Part shown: piece after piece, positions 22,821 to 36,085 of the stretch
Layout: every line of letters begins with the position of its first letter
How positions within the stretch are numbered: position 1 is the stretch's first letter
Assembly (NCBI GenBank): GCA_963169105.1
Contig: OY720641.1
Span: 79,187,496-79,251,495 of the forward strand
Source of the DNA: Ceriagrion tenellum
Lineage: Eukaryota > Arthropoda > Insecta > Odonata > Coenagrionidae
Length of the DNA: 64,000 nucleotides
Reading direction: 5' to 3'
Translations under genes and position numbers: made by a program
The notes under the pieces: generated by a model
Seen by the model: only the letters and a program-made list of their open reading frames with translations
Database searches by the model: none
What the model was told of the DNA's origin: nothing

Positions 22821-25773
22821 GATTATGAAGGTTTCAGATTGCATTCAATCAATCTTAGGATTAAATGACCAAAAACTTCTTAGTCTTTAAGTTTTTTCGG
22901 AATCAATTTTTGGTGAGTCAGGCGTATATACGGCAAAATATTCACTTGAAATAATATTTACTAATTTTTCGTGGTTGTGCTGTTGTTGTGTAGATACTCG
23001 TGCGCTTACATCGGAACGACGTTTCGAATGCCGTATGCGTTGATTTTTTCCAGCTAGTACATTTTCACCTGTAAGTATTTCATCGTGTAAAATTGGTCTA
23101 ATATGCAGCTCTTGTTATCATTAGAAATAGCGAAATTTTCTTCAGAGTTGGATGTTGAAAAATGGTCTGTACCCACCCAATGAATAGGGGAATCTAATAG
23201 ATTAAAATGTTGCATTAATTCCTTGGGAATGCCAAATATGTTTTTAATGCATTTGATTTTTGGGAATGTATTAATTTTACGCATACATAATTTATCTAGA
23301 AGGTTAGCTTTTCGCAGGGTTACCATTCTTTTTTGTCATAGGTGAAATCCAATGTATATTCAGTAATCAGTCTCGATTGATTGCCGTAGTGAAAATGTGG
23401 ACTTTTTTACAACAAATTAATATGAAAATTGGAACGACCCTACCGCAATATTAGTGTTTTCACAAGTGACTTTTTTTACCGAGTAAGTTATTCAATGCAT
23501 CCTCATTTCCTGTTGGAATATTAATTTCTATTACTAAGTTTAATTCAAAATTAAATGTCTTGATACATATATTTTTAACATTCTTTTCAACCTCGCCCGA
23601 TATTTGAGCTAATATTTTTATACTGCTGGGAAACATTCGTAAAATGATCTTTCCAGAGTTCGTACGGAAAAGCGACGGTTAAATCATTTTTAGTGTCACG
23701 TTTCTGAGGACAGGTCATAAGACATTGTAGGATCTTGATATTCGCCCACAGACCTTGAGATTGTGGACGTCCTACGTGAGAAGAAATGGACCCTAATGAG
23801 CGTCATTCTGTTATCTCTGATATATATCTTTCTTTGTCCCCCTGATTAATGAACAAAATCTCACTTTACGTGTTTCCTTTGGGTCAATTTTAACTTCTAA
23901 CATTCTTAATTGTTGGGGCCTTTAAGATTTTGTCTGAATAATTTGAAATATATTCGGTATGCATGCCATTGGGCCTTTTGCGACCTTGCTATGGGGACCC
24001 AAAGTTTTTATCAACGATTACTGCTCATGCAAACTGAAATAAATTTATGTCACCTGAGTGATGTTGAATGTTCATTTCTTTAAAAACCTTTAAAAACAAT
24101 CAAATTATTAGTTTTAGCCGCAAACGTTACAGTAGTTGGGAAGTCAAGGTTATTTCCATTTAAACATCTAGAAATAGAGACCACAAAATTAGTTGAAAAG
24201 CAATCAGTGACAAGCGACATTCATGAAAATATTCTGCTTGTTAAAATTCCACTTTCTGATACTATTTCTATAGAAATAGAAAAATATCATTATCTCAACC
24301 TGGTGTGTGATTATTGCTCCATTATCTCGTAAGTAACTTCCAACTGTACGAAAGTTTTGCCAATTGAGCCTCACAAGACTTCCGAGCAGGAGGGGTTATG
24401 TCTGCAATTTCGTGTGTCTTTACCCAAATTTGTCTGAGTAGTATGTACCATGATTATTCTGAATTGTTCGTAACTTTGAATTATTATTAGTGCTCCCATA
24501 TCCTTATTTTGCAATGGGTCCATCGGAGGGTAATTAGGAGAGGTTTTTACACTTCATCTAATAAAAAAATAATATTATTTATGGAACCTCTAAATGATAC
24601 TTCATCAAGCTTAAAATTTCCTCTGAGATTGAAGTGGAGATTGAAGTACCACTGATCGGGACTACTCTGTGGCAGTTTTATTTTTTGTAACCCTTTAAAT
24701 TGAATACATGAATTTTCATAAAATCATTGTGATTGTTTATCTTATCTTTTTATTAGGAATTAGTCTTATAGTTTATCAGTATCTGTACAGATAATATTTC
24801 ATTGAGTCGCATCGTTACCCCTGATTGCAGTGCAACTTTGTGATAGTCATATTGTCCTCCATGATTATCTGTACTTAGAGTAATGTCACAATTTTGGACA
24901 AAAAATAAATTGAAAAAATACAAATTAACAAATTGAGTGTTGAGCAATAAATATATTTAAAAAAAAACAAAAAAAAAACGAAATAAATATTAACAAACAA
25001 CAATAAATAAATCATAAACTGTAAATTGATAATTAAAGGAAATCGATTATTAAGGATAGGAGATGATGGGCAGTAACTGTTGTAGAGGTCAAGCCCCGTG
25101 GTGGGATCTACAGACATAGAAACGTGGTTAAGAAAATAGGCCTGGAAGATTTAAATGGATTTTAATTGCCCACGTTTATACTCACCCAGACTCAAGTTAT
25201 GTTGGTATTAATCAATTAACGGATTCTAGGCTTCTGTGAGCGGAATTTTTTTAAATACGCCGCATTTTTGCAGCTGAGGTTGATACGAAATGAGCAAGGG
25301 GCTGATCCTCTGCGGCAATGTCATCTTACATAAACCCGGGACAACTTAATCCGAGGGTGACATATTCGGTCTGTCAGGAACAGGTCTCACTGAAACCAAA
25401 CCTCCGACGTCGATCTCTGCGACCTGAACGCTGAAAATTAGTGGCTCGTGCGGGTTTAAAGCCATCTGCGGCGACGCCTACCTGCCAGCGAGTAGCGTTG
25501 TTCGCTCAAAGTGGAAATTCCTCCGCTAACGCGAGCTCTGCCTCCGTCGCAGTTGAATTGCGATCCGCAGTTCTCGTGGCGACCCCACGAGGCGGGACGC
25601 GCACTCACACACCCCCCCCCCCAACCTCTCCGCCTGAGAACGATCAGCCCCACCCCTTTCTACGCCTTTAAGGCTTCCCAAGACGTCATCCTCACACCCA
25701 CATTCTCCGTTCCCCAGGGGCTTCGATTCTGGCTAAAGTGCCTGTAAGGGCAATTTTCAGTACTCGAGATAGG
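22821..25773. other. AT-rich non-coding stretch with a CpG-rich islet at 25.3-25.7 kb
   Basis: Homopolymer A runs lie at 24957-24980. The last 400 bases (about 25300-25690) are visibly enriched in CpG (GCGGCGACGCC, CTCCGTCGCAG, GAGGCGGGACGCGC) and end in a C10 run near 25612. The islet holds short overlapping frames on both strands without recognisable domains. It could mark a promoter or exon of a gene not otherwise visible, or simply a GC-rich repeat. Confidence 0.35.
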
Positions 25774-25775
25774 TA

Positions 25776-26353
25776 CAGTCGGATTCAAATGTATTGCAAA
25801 GAATCGAGCGGCGCCACTTGCGCTTCTCAAGGAAATCGAGTTTCACTTACGGCGCTGTTATTCTTCGCTATCTATTCACCTGTTTATTTGCACGTATTTA
25901 AATTGTAACAGTTGAGAAATTGCTTGTTTTGTGCTAACTTGTTATTACATAATATGATCAGCTCGAATAACAATGACATGCTGTGATGTATTGATTAATT
26001 GAAATACCAAACTTTATTATTAAACACAGATCGTTCCTGTCATACAATATACCTACGGCAAATACTACGTAATGTATCATTTAGAGTAACAGTTGTGATT
26101 AATAAATAATAATTATCCATGTTCAAATCGTAAATCCAAACCAAAACGAAAGTGTAATAACAAATTAGCACAATATAGGAAATTAGTCAACTATTACCAT
26201 TTGAATACGTGCAAATAAACAGATGAATAGATAGCGTTGCGTAGCAAAGAATAACAACGCCGTAAGTGAAACTCAATTTCCTTGAGAAGCGTAAGTGTAT
26301 GTTAGTACTCGAGTACGTAGCTCGTTTCTTTTCAATACATTTGAATCCGACTG
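25776..26353. mobile_element. Tc1/mariner-type MITE with ~140-165 bp terminal inverted repeats
   Basis: The left end is CAGTCGGATTCAAATGTATT, and the right end reads the same on the minus strand. TA dinucleotides flank both ends (25774-25775, 26354-26355), as expected for TA target-site duplication. CAGT termini are also usual for this superfamily. The inverted arms run 25776-25915 and 26186-26353, sharing GCTTCTCAAGGAAATYGAGT, TTTCACTTACGGCG, TGTTATTCTT and TGTTTATTTGCACGTATT. The right arm has two small insertions relative to the left. The 270-bp interior has no coding capacity. Total length is 578 bp. It would depend on a transposase supplied elsewhere. Confidence 0.85.
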
Positions 26354-26355
26354 TA

Positions 26356-26726
26356 CATATATATGTGTGGTTTCCGCGCTTTGTTTATCCTCGTGGCCAA
26401 TTACGGATGCAATATTGTGTGGGTGTCGCTACCATTGGGGTTCAGGATCCGTAATCCCTTCCTCTTTTTCACACGTATCGGTTGGCTTGTTTCGGTTGAA
26501 TTGACGGTGAGTAAATGTTGCTCGTCATTCTGTATTCTAGTTAACTGTGGGTACAATTGTTTACTTTATTTTATCGAAATATTTTCATACTTAAATATCG
26601 GAAAGGAGGTAGAAAAGATGCCTATCTGGAAAGTTAAATTTCGCAAGGCGGAAACAACAAATCACAGTTCACAGAGCAAATCACAGAATGAACTTTGGGA
26701 CATGTAAGCAACCTATTTTTAGTTAT
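26356..26726. other. Short non-repeat stretch with a possible exon at 26618-26704
   Basis: An ATG at 26618, preceded by purine-rich AGGTAGAAAAG, opens a frame reading MPIWKVKFRKAETTNHSS and on to ELWDM. It runs directly into GTAAGC, an acceptable splice donor. The upstream frame back to 26363 is hydrophobic and also open. I recognise no family, and chance is the likelier explanation. Confidence 0.2.
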
Positions 26727-28060
26727 TCATGTAGAATAGAATAGATTAGAATTTATTTACTTTCATTTTAATTACAATAAATTAAGAAATGAAATAGAAT
26801 TTAACAAAGAAATGAAAGCTCTAGGTGGGCTCACAAGGTTGAAACCTAAACTGAGCCACCAGCAATTTTTATAATGTTCCCTTCATATAAGCTGCAGTGG
26901 TATGATGTAATTACAAATTAGTAATACAAAATCAGAAAATTACTCTAGATAAAACATTAAAATACAGCCAGTTTAACCATTTTTAAATTTTCGAATTGTA
27001 TTTTGTTTGGTTATGAATAAAGGGCTTTTAAGAGTGAAGAACAAAAAACAGCCACAATATTTGAACACATTCAACATTTTCATTAAACAATGGAAACTAT
27101 CTTAAACATTAAAAAAATTTTTAAATAATATTTGGAGATAAATGTTGTAAAATGTAAAATTTTGTATACTATTTAACACTTAATTCACTTAAGGAATCTG
27201 AAAAAAGATTCAATATTTTTATGGGGTAGCAGCCATTCTTTCACCATTTTTTAAAATATTTTACCAGATTTGTATATTTCTATTATTTTTGGCAATGAAT
27301 TAAACATATTAGGTCCCATGTGCAGAAACGATTTTTTATACAAAGTTATTCTTGGTTTGGGTAGTATATAATCCAAATCATTTCTTAAATTATACTGACA
27401 ATCGCCTTCAACACCTGGCATATTTCCACTTCTGGCATAAAATATTCGCAGGACCTTATAGATTTACAAATGTCTTAGTGATAATATTCCAGGGCTTACA
27501 AATAATGGATATGAGGGAGCATAATAGTCATTCGACGTTATAATTCTTATTATTTTTTTCTGCAATGCTAGCACATGGTTGAAAGTATTCATATAGGTAC
27601 CTCCCCAGCAGATAATGCCATAGTTAAGCTTGGAATGAACAAGAGAATGATATATCGTTCTTTGGAACTGAAGCGGGCATTTATTGCGAATACAATAAAA
27701 TTTGGATAGGGCAGTCCTAAGACATTCGTTTATACTGTTGATACGCATATCCCAACGTAATTTATTGTTCAGGATCACTCCCAAATATTTTAATTTGTGA
27801 ACATTTTCTATGACAAAACAATTGCACTTATTTCCAGTACAGGTCAATGTGCGATAGGACAACTTTCAATCAATGGAACATGTATTGTCACTTATTTCAA
27901 AGCACATAAGTTTAGTCTTTTCGCTGAGTTCCTGTCGGTAAAAATCGAACCATATTCTTAAAAAATGTAAATCTTCATTAGCAAGGGCTTCAACATCGTC
28001 CCATTTGTCCCACTGTAGCGGAAGGCCACATATGCCTATTTTAATTTTACATTCCATTAA
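26727..28060 (-). pseudogene. Non-LTR retrotransposon (jockey-like) 3' half, RT thumb to 3' end
   Basis: On the minus strand, DDVEALANEDLHFLRIWF, then ELSEKTKLMCFEISD, lead past a stop into KLKYLGVILNNKLRWDMRI, SLVHSKLNYGIICWGG, QKKIIRII and SLRHLYIYKVLRIFYARSG. Further down come ITLYKKSFLHMGPNMFN and SLPKIIEIYKSG, all expected in this order after the RT catalytic box. The YADD box itself would lie just upstream and is missing. The frame is broken at about 27864, 27464 and beyond. A 3' UTR of about 500 bp continues to an A/T-rich end at 26727-26760. The 5' break falls next to the SINE at 28.06 kb. It is a degraded truncated copy. Confidence 0.82.
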
Positions 28061-28205
28061 TTGTGTGGAATTCACAGTGGAAAAAATCATTCGCCTGGGC
28101 CTGAAAAATCACTCGGAATCGAACCCAAGTCACTCGATTTCACGCCGAGTGCTCTAACCTATTTAGCTACCCAGGCGTCCTCTTCCACTGCGAATCTCAT
28201 GGGGG
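28058..28205 (-). repeat. tRNA-derived SINE (family beta) with palindromic flanks
   Basis: The tRNA-like body is 28093-28176 on the minus strand. GCCTGGG and CCCAGGC form a perfect 7-bp acceptor-like stem. TTAGAGC and CACTCG...CGAGTG give D- and anticodon-like arms, and GGGTTCGATTCC is a B box and T loop. Flanking sequence outside the acceptor is also complementary: CAGTGGAA..A on the tail side pairs with TTCCACTG on the leader side (28076-28083 and 28183-28190). The helix would therefore continue about 20 bp past the tRNA. Extra bases in the acceptor region make it unlikely to be a functional tRNA gene. Confidence 0.7.
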
Positions 28206-31200
28206 CTTTAAGGAGTAAGTTGTCCTCACAGGTCACAGGTACCGTGCATGTAATGCCAGAATTACCTGTATGCGAGCGCTAAGTGCTACAGTCCACCAGA
28301 AAAAGCCAAACTTCAAACACAAAGGTGTTTCTTTGTACATATTCAAAAATTTCACACAAACTGCATTGAATTCACACAATTGTGAATTCAAAGAACGTGT
28401 GAAATTTATCATTGTGTGAGTTCAATTGATTAAATCCGTTAAAATTACTGCGCGGCTAGTTCCGTAGTTCTTTAAAAAAAATCCATTCTAATTCTTTGTA
28501 GAAATTTTAATGGTCAAGTTGACGAGCAGGTGAAGAGCAGAGGCTTAAACAGCGTGGCCGCCAGTCATTGCGTCACGTCAAATCCATGTGCTAAAAGGCA
28601 GAAGGGTGGAATGGTTAAAACGAAAATAACCTGGTTGAATTTTGTTGCCTTGAGGAAATGTATTCTTTTGTTATTTTGTTGGAGATATTTTAGCTTCTTT
28701 GGAGCATTCTTCCCTTGTTCATAGTTCAAATAATTACTAATATAATTTTAGCATAAAATCACATTTGAGCAGTCGATTTTATCTGGAATTTATCAGGCTC
28801 TGCATTATAGATCAACCAGCCGGTAAGCCCAGATTCATCACTGTTCTCAGCATCTCTTCTTTAAAACTGAAGTTATTTCTATAAAACGATTTTTTAAATA
28901 ATAGAACCGCGAACGCTGTAGCACTCTTCTGGCTGCAATGGGCGGAAACATAGTACAAGGACAATACCCTATGACTGTGTTCTTCAACTTCCTTCGTACA
29001 GTGTTTTTTGTGATATTCTAGAGAATTCTAGATTTTGATGGAGTCATCAGCGTTAGACTACAAAAGAGTCAATTAAAATACACTCCCACGCCTTCTTTTT
29101 TACACCAACTTAGGTTTTCTTTAAGGGGCTATTTTAGGCTTATCTCGGAGGAATAGAGAGTCATCCAAATTATATTTATTCACGCCGGCCTGTGAAGATA
29201 TTTCTTACTTGGGGTTGTGGTGAGCAAAGTGATGGTTAGGCGGTTTAGCGGCAAGTTTAATGCTCATTCTAGCACCGATTTCCCTTCCATGGTCGAGGAA
29301 GGAATGCTAGCCAAAATGGAACTCTAAAAATAAAAATGGTATCTCTCTGCGCTTGGGGTGGTATGCATTCTGGACGTTTTCGCGTTTCTGGATGCTTCCT
29401 GCCGGTAGTACTAGATGACATTGCTGTCCTATCACGGAAAACGGTGGCCCAAAGGCAAATGATTATCCTCCTTTTTTTATAACTGCTTTTTATGCAGTCT
29501 AAAATGGCATCCCTGGCGTTTTTTTACTCCGAGAATGGGATGCGCTACGTCTCATTTGGTCTCCTACCACTGAAGACCTCCCTGATATTTTTAAGAGAAA
29601 GAAGTTAATGTCCAACTCTTTGGACGGTTGATGCTGTAATTTTATCCCCGGGATGCTGGCGTTTATTCTCTCTCCCACTATATTTAATTCTCTATGCTGT
29701 GCATTTCAGAAAGAGATATTGCAACAAAAGTCGCTGTGAGTAAAATTGTTTTGTTTCTTCTCAGTCTAGACGACTTTCTCTCCAGATTAAGAACGGTTTA
29801 CCCATCTTGCCTTACATATTCATTCATCTTGGGAGCAAAACTTTTCCTTCGGAGTCGCGATACTAACGTTGATTTTTATGCTCTTTTCTAAAAGACGCAT
29901 ACATCCAATGAACCACACTTGCTAATCATTCTGTAACTCTCCTTATCGTGCATGTAACATGCTGTATTCTGATGTCTCGTATTCCTTCACCGATTCATTC
30001 GTCTACGGACCCTGAAACCACGAGATTCAGTCGCATTCGAGTACGAGTCGTTTATTTACTCAATTTCTGGCATTAAAGATATTTATCGGAGTACACCATG
30101 CGCTTATTAAGTTTTTAAAGACCCGGAATTTTGCGTAGTCGTAAGATGCGAAATAATCTCATTTGATGCTGATTTAAAATATTTATGTAACGATTGGTAG
30201 GTCGTTCTAACAACTGCGTTTGTGCATGAAATGTTTGGAGACAACTATTGAGCACAAATTTTTGTGGTCATTTACAATATCGACTGTATTTTGTAATTTG
30301 TAATGAATTCCTGTAAAAGACTATTTTAGTCATTTACTGTTACATAACTTAAGATGAACAGATGGCATGTTGTAGGTATTGGTATTTCTTGTTGATAATT
30401 AAATTCCTTTAAAGTACATCGATAGGTTTTTTTTAATAGTGTTTTTTTACAAGAGGCCATCTATGATCCAGGATCGTATTAAAAAATGTTTGTCTTATGA
30501 ATAAAAAGTATCAGTGGGCACTTGGCGAGAATTTCTTACATTTACAGTTTGTAAAAAAAACACTTGTTTTGATACCTATCTCTCGGACTCAATATTTGTG
30601 CCCAATGTTTTTCAGCATGCCTGCAATTCTAATTGATATGCACAGTACAGTGGCCAAGCTTTGAAAAATCGGCTGAAATATGTCGCAAAATTTTGTCCTC
30701 TTGATTAAGTTTACATTTTAATCGAATAAGCCTTTTCATAATGGTATCACTCGATCGAAATATTCCGATTAATTCATAATCTTACCTAACCATTTATTTA
30801 CACTTATTCTATATTCCATCTTCACATAACAAAATGTCAGATAAACTGCACACCAATCCCTTAGCTTGAATATTGTTGAAAAATATTTACTAATTACTGG
30901 TGTTCAATGTCAAACGTAAACCTATTTCATGTTTGGCTCAGCATCACTGCCGAGATACATCACATCAGATACACTGCCATTTATCAGTTCCTTTATCACA
31001 AAAACGTTTCATATGTACCTAAGTTTTAGGGTATTGACTTTGCTTTTCTATTACCTTCCATACTATAGGAGTAATGAGGTTATCCGAAAGTTTTTAATGC
31101 TAGACTTTTTAAGGGAATTGATCTAGGACAACAAATATTAGACCTAGGTAAAATGATACCTAATGCATTTTTACAAAAAATTAATGGTTCATTTTCATTG

Positions 31201-34200
31201 ATGGAAAATTTAATCTTTAGAAGAATTCTAATTCATGATTGATTGAATGCTTTTTTATAAGCCATTAGTTTTGAATAATCACAGCTTATCTTGGTTACAA
31301 TTGAATTATTAATTCTCCGCTGCACGTAACTAGCTTAAAAATGATCTGTTGTCTTCCATTTCCGTATATCTTACTTCTAATTCAGAAAATATCGCCAGCC
31401 TTTGCCTCACACCACTAATTTTCTTTGCTATGCCTGTGATCTGCCTACCGAATTCCTTCATAATCTCGTATTTCCTTAAGAATAACAGAGCCTTGAAGGC
31501 CCTGCCGAGGGCGATTTTTTCTCGCTTAAGCCATTGCATTAATGAACACTTCTTTGGATATAAATACTTTGGATATAAATAAATAAAATTCTATCTTCAG
31601 ATTTTTTTATATTTCATATTATATACTTCAGACCTTTTTTATATTTGCTTACGTAACTTTCTACATGCACTTCTCTTGCAGATATATCGCTTATTTTCTT
31701 AAGGAAGAGTGATTATCAATGCATTTCTTTTCATAATTTCAATTAGCTCAATTTAACAGTAATCTCTTTCAATAACTCCGGAATGTGCTAAACATACCGC
31801 GATATAACCATTCATCTAGATTCAAATTAGTACCATGATTGGAATCCTAATTCCAAACATTCGCGCCACGAGTTTTCCTAACTATGCTAGCTGCGTAGGC
31901 CTGCAGCCAGCATAATTAAGAAAGCTGCATCAGCTCCAGAAGAACCCCGTGTTAATTTCATAAACCCTTATTAGGATAAATATCATGGGAGTTGAAAGAA
32001 GATTTAGCCCCATGAATGCTCAGGAAGACTGTGGGTTAAAGTAACCTTTTCCTTTGGTTTTTACGATTTCTTTGCAAACGGGCATTCATTTTCGCTGCGC
32101 TAACTTGTTTATACTTCTTGAGTTGGCTATATAAGGGCTGCCTTCCACTGCTGCACGTGGAGAAGTGGGGATAGCGTCTGTCCTCTTTTCCATGGTCAAT
32201 AAGCCTTTCGAAGGATAACTTTTCTGTATACTGACCTATTTCGGGATTGAGGACGTTGCTGGGGGGATACAAACCGAATAAGGAAAGGTATAACAATTCA
32301 TTTGTTCCTCCAATTGCCAATATTTCCTCAACATTCGTCGAGGAAATATTGGTAATAAAAATTTTAAAATTCGAAAAGAAGGAAATGATAATCCTGGACT
32401 GGGTTGTAGACCCAGGTCCAAGAATTTACACTAAATTGTACCATCTCTCGGTTCGAGTAGAGTGACAAATATGTGAAGATAAGTGGTTAAACTGACGGTA
32501 GAGATTTTATGTCAATTAATGACCACCGAAACTTCAGCGCGAGATAAATGTCGCGTGGAGTTAATTATACGAAATACGGTGATTGCCCCGTAAATGGGTA
32601 GTCATTAGCTTAGTAAAGTGGCTTGGTATCCTCTAGCAGAGTTATCTCGGTATTAATACCTTGAAAGCCAGGTTTTGCTTGAGGTGTAGAGGCACGCAGA
32701 AAGTATGTGACAGACTAAAGATGTACAAAGGCGTCATTTTGACATTTTAAGCCGTGACGAGCTCCCATCATGGTGTTGTCTTGAACTTGCGACCGCAAAT
32801 GACGCAACTTTGAGAGTCTCTCATAATGGAGGGAAAGGAGGGGGAAATCGTGAGAGAATTCGAGAAATTCCGTGGAATAAGAGATGTCGAGTTCTTGTGT
32901 GGGCGCTGCGCTTGTATGCTCGGGACGGCCTTTCGCATTCGATCTAGCACCACGTGCTTGTGCAGTGGGATGGAGAAAGGAATGAGATAAGGGGAATGGA
33001 TGAAAATCTGAGGAATTAATAATTACATGTAGGAATGCTAGGTTATTGTTGAACGCGCTAGGCTAACCCAACACAGATAGTAATAAAAAGTACATCGCGC
33101 GCACATTTAGCGAGAAAGATGGAAGAATGATGAGAATTTATAACATTTAAAAAATCGAATTAGTGTAAGGAATGTAATTTCACAGTGAGGCAAAAAAATC
33201 TTCAAAAATCACGACAATTATTCAAAGTCATGTAAATGTTAATAATATGGATTTTATATATGCCTGTTTTATGTAGGCTATAAATGTGTCAATTCTGCAA
33301 TACCGTAAGAGCGTTACTAAGATTTACTAAATATAAATATCAATGATAATGTGTATAGCTGTTGATGCAATTATGTGCAAAAGTGAAATACATATTTAAC
33401 TTGGAAATCATGAGTTTGGACTTTAATATTATTTTATTCCCATTTATAATTTACCTAGGTGCCAAATTTGTCACCAAAACCATCTAAATCGATATAAATG
33501 CTTTATTTATCATTAGGTACGCCCCCTGAAAATTATAAACGATTACACGTAAGTATCGGCGGTGAACATTTTTTATTTACGTAGGATGATATATATTTTA
33601 GCTCGAACATGAATTTGATTGCAATGTTTTCATCTAAGAATGTTACTTATTTTAGAATGATTGAAGAGGAAAAAGAGGTTGTCGTGTGAGAGAGTAAAGA
33701 ATTCCAAAACTTGGAAGCAGTAATAAGGAAGGATTTTACTTAAAGAATCTGGTTTAATATGGTGGAACCAGTCCAATATGTGTGAAGAAAAGCAGTTTTA
33801 TAATAATAAAAGATTTAAAATGATTGTTTTTGATGTCTACTACTGGTAAACTACGGGATGACTGCAACACGTTCGCTACAAGTCAAGTTCAAGGCGTCGA
33901 CATCATCTTCTAGCGATACAATGACATCTGGATGATGACATGATGATGATGAAGTAACATCAAAACTAGTCAAATTACACCTTTTAGTTATCTGTAATTA
34001 ATTTGCTTCTATCACACTAGAGAAGGATTTGAGGGAAAAGCTGGTCCAAGGGATGTGAAGGTAAATGTGTGTGAGAGAGAAGTCTTAGGTGAGAGAAGAA
34101 GAGAGGGAGGGAGAGGCGAAGAGTAATTTCTTAGTGTATGCAAGTCGGAGGAGGTGTTTTACGTGGGTGTTTGGGGGAGGAAGATAATGACCGAGGAATT

Positions 34201-35353
34201 CCGGTGCTAAAGGCAATCGGGGGGAAGGAATGGGTTGGCGAATACTGGCTGTAAGGACCTGAGATGGAGACTCACTTCTCGGGATTTTAAAGGTGAGGCA
34301 AGGAGGTTTGGAGAGCGCGGAGAAGCGTATCCTTTGTCTCACGTGCTGTCCCATAGGTGCCACTATCCCATCCCTCCCACGTACCCCTCCCCGGTGGGCT
34401 GTTCCTTCCTCCGTTCCCTAGGGTACACGTGTAAAGTCTACTGTGCCTGCGCGACCGTCTGTGACATCCCCTTCCTCCGTCCCACCCAGAATTACCGCCT
34501 CCTCTCACCCGTTTGCGGAGCGTAGAGAGAAACTTGGAAAGACAGTTCTTTCCTGCGTGTTTCACGGCAGACCCTTTATGAGATTACATCATATGGTCGG
34601 TTGTCTTTCAAGCGTTTGCACAAGGTGCGCTGCGCTGGGATCCGTGCCGTGCTTCGTGAAGGCCAAGGCTCGTGACGTGCCTTCCACTTGGCGTAGTGGA
34701 GTGCCGTTGGTCTTCTCAAGGTCGATCCTCAGCTGGGCAATGTGTCACAGTTGTGGTTTCCATAAATTTTTATAGCTTTAATGACGCCATCCTTGATTAA
34801 ATTGCACTTACTGTGTTCATGTGCATGATGTTGAAGATAATTGCTCACGTGCTGTTCAGAATAGTAATCGTTACAGGAGAGAGATATCAATCGTTAGAAC
34901 ATGAGCGGACCCATTTGCATATTTTAATTATTTCTCGCTTGAAATGATTGCCTGGCTGCATTAGTTACGGACTCTCCCTTATTTACCGAATTTTACTCCA
35001 ATGCCTGATGCATATTATCTTTCTTTAAGAAGCCCAGTCATTTGAAAGGAAGAGACGATTTCTTTCTTTTTCTTCATTTTCAACCTGGGCACTAATTTTC
35101 GTGACACGATTTACTCTGAGCGGTTATCTTTATTCCTTTACATTCCGAAAATTTAAGGAGTTGCGGATGAGATTGTTTTATTTATAACATTTTTCAACTT
35201 ATTATCATACAAATCTTGAATTGGCGTATTAGTTCAGTGTTTGATAAATTTGTGTTTTGTATTGATTTACTTTGTCTTTATTTTTTACTCTTTAGCTATC
35301 ATGATATGATGATAACTCCCTACAAGAATTCCTATAAAGCTACCTGAAGCTGA
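28206..35353. other. Long non-coding stretch; repeat tail at 28.4 kb, hairpin at 32.3 kb, GC-rich 34.0-34.8 kb
   Basis: 28405-28480 (GTTAAAATTACTGCGCGGCT) matches 57465-57500 on the same strand and is part of the SINE-beta-associated repeat. A perfect 13-bp hairpin lies at 32317-32352. 34.08-34.76 kb is GC-richer, with many overlapping frames on both strands (34085-34775) and no domain. The remainder is AT-rich with only short frames. No gene is supported across this 7 kb. Confidence 0.4.
32317..32352. repeat. Perfect 13-bp inverted repeat (hairpin)
   Basis: CCAATATTTCCTC at 32317-32329 and GAGGAAATATTGG at 32340-32352 are exact complements around a 10-base loop. They are embedded in AT-rich DNA with no adjacent gene, so no regulatory role can be assigned. 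Confidence 0.6.
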
Positions 35354-36085
35354 TATCTACATCTACATCTACGTGATACCCTGCGAGCCACCACAAGGGT
35401 GTGTGGCAGGGGGTGAAGATCACCAAACATGCACTATTGACATGCAACTAGGATATTTAAGGGAGATATGCTAGAGAACAGGGTCACATGCAGCTAGGTG
35501 GTTAGTATCTACATAATAAGAAAGGGATTATTGGTTGTTATTGCATGCATCATGCACCACAGACTACTCTAACTATATTTCACCTACCTATCCCTTTGCT
35601 ACGCTGCCTATTGTTCTCTCTTATACTACGTGGGAAAAATAACATTTTAAATCTATCGGTACGACAATCTCTCTCTCTAATCTTGTTAAGATGATCAAAC
35701 CTAGCATAATACGCAGGGGATCTCAATATATATCTAACGTCATCTGTGAACAACTCTGTTTCGAATTTACTTAAAAGGTTTAACCTAAATTTTAACCTGC
35801 GTTCTAATAGTAATTCCCATCCTAGTTCTTCTATTAAACTCGTAACACTTATACAATTATCATAACGGCCTTTAACAAACCTAGCGGATCTCCTTTGCAC
35901 GCACTCTAATTCTTTTATCATACCTTCCTCGTACGGATCACATATACTAGCGGCATATTCTAAATGAGGCCTGACAAGTGTAAAATAGCTTCTTTCTCGT
36001 ATTCTCTCATCGAATTTGCCTAGAACCCTTTTTACGAATCCTAATGTACGATTTGCTACACTAGTTATTTCCCTGATATGGTTCA
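35354..36085 (-). pseudogene. CR1-like LINE copy B, 5'-truncated (open frame 35580-36098)
   Basis: The minus-strand frame is LINE-homologous from HIREITSVANRTLGFVKRVL (about 36080) to FFPRSIRENNRQ and the stop at 35580. In between are RERSYFTLVRPHLEYAAS, VQRRSARFVKGRY and ELGWELLLERRLKFR. The first codons of the open frame (MNHELN) lie outside the homology. The 3' UTR (35579-35373) has the GGTGATCTTCACCCCCTGCC block and ends with GTAGAT repeats (35354-35372 as ATCTAC). It shares two derived residues with copy C (Cys where copy A has Trp in ASIWDPY, and Cys for Arg in KELERVQ), so B and C belong to one subfamily. No stop interrupts the remnant, indicating a young insertion. The catalytic domain is missing. 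Confidence 0.9.

Noticed and set aside
28093..28176. tRNA-like body with perfect acceptor pairing
   Set aside because: Extra bases between T arm and acceptor, and repeat copies elsewhere, indicate a SINE and not a tRNA gene.
33895..33960. Repeated GATGATGA/TGACATC words
   Set aside because: A short simple-sequence run with no array structure or spacers.
34085..34775. Overlapping 90-110 codon frames in a GC-rich segment
   Set aside because: Frames exist on both strands with no domain, repeat or splice support.
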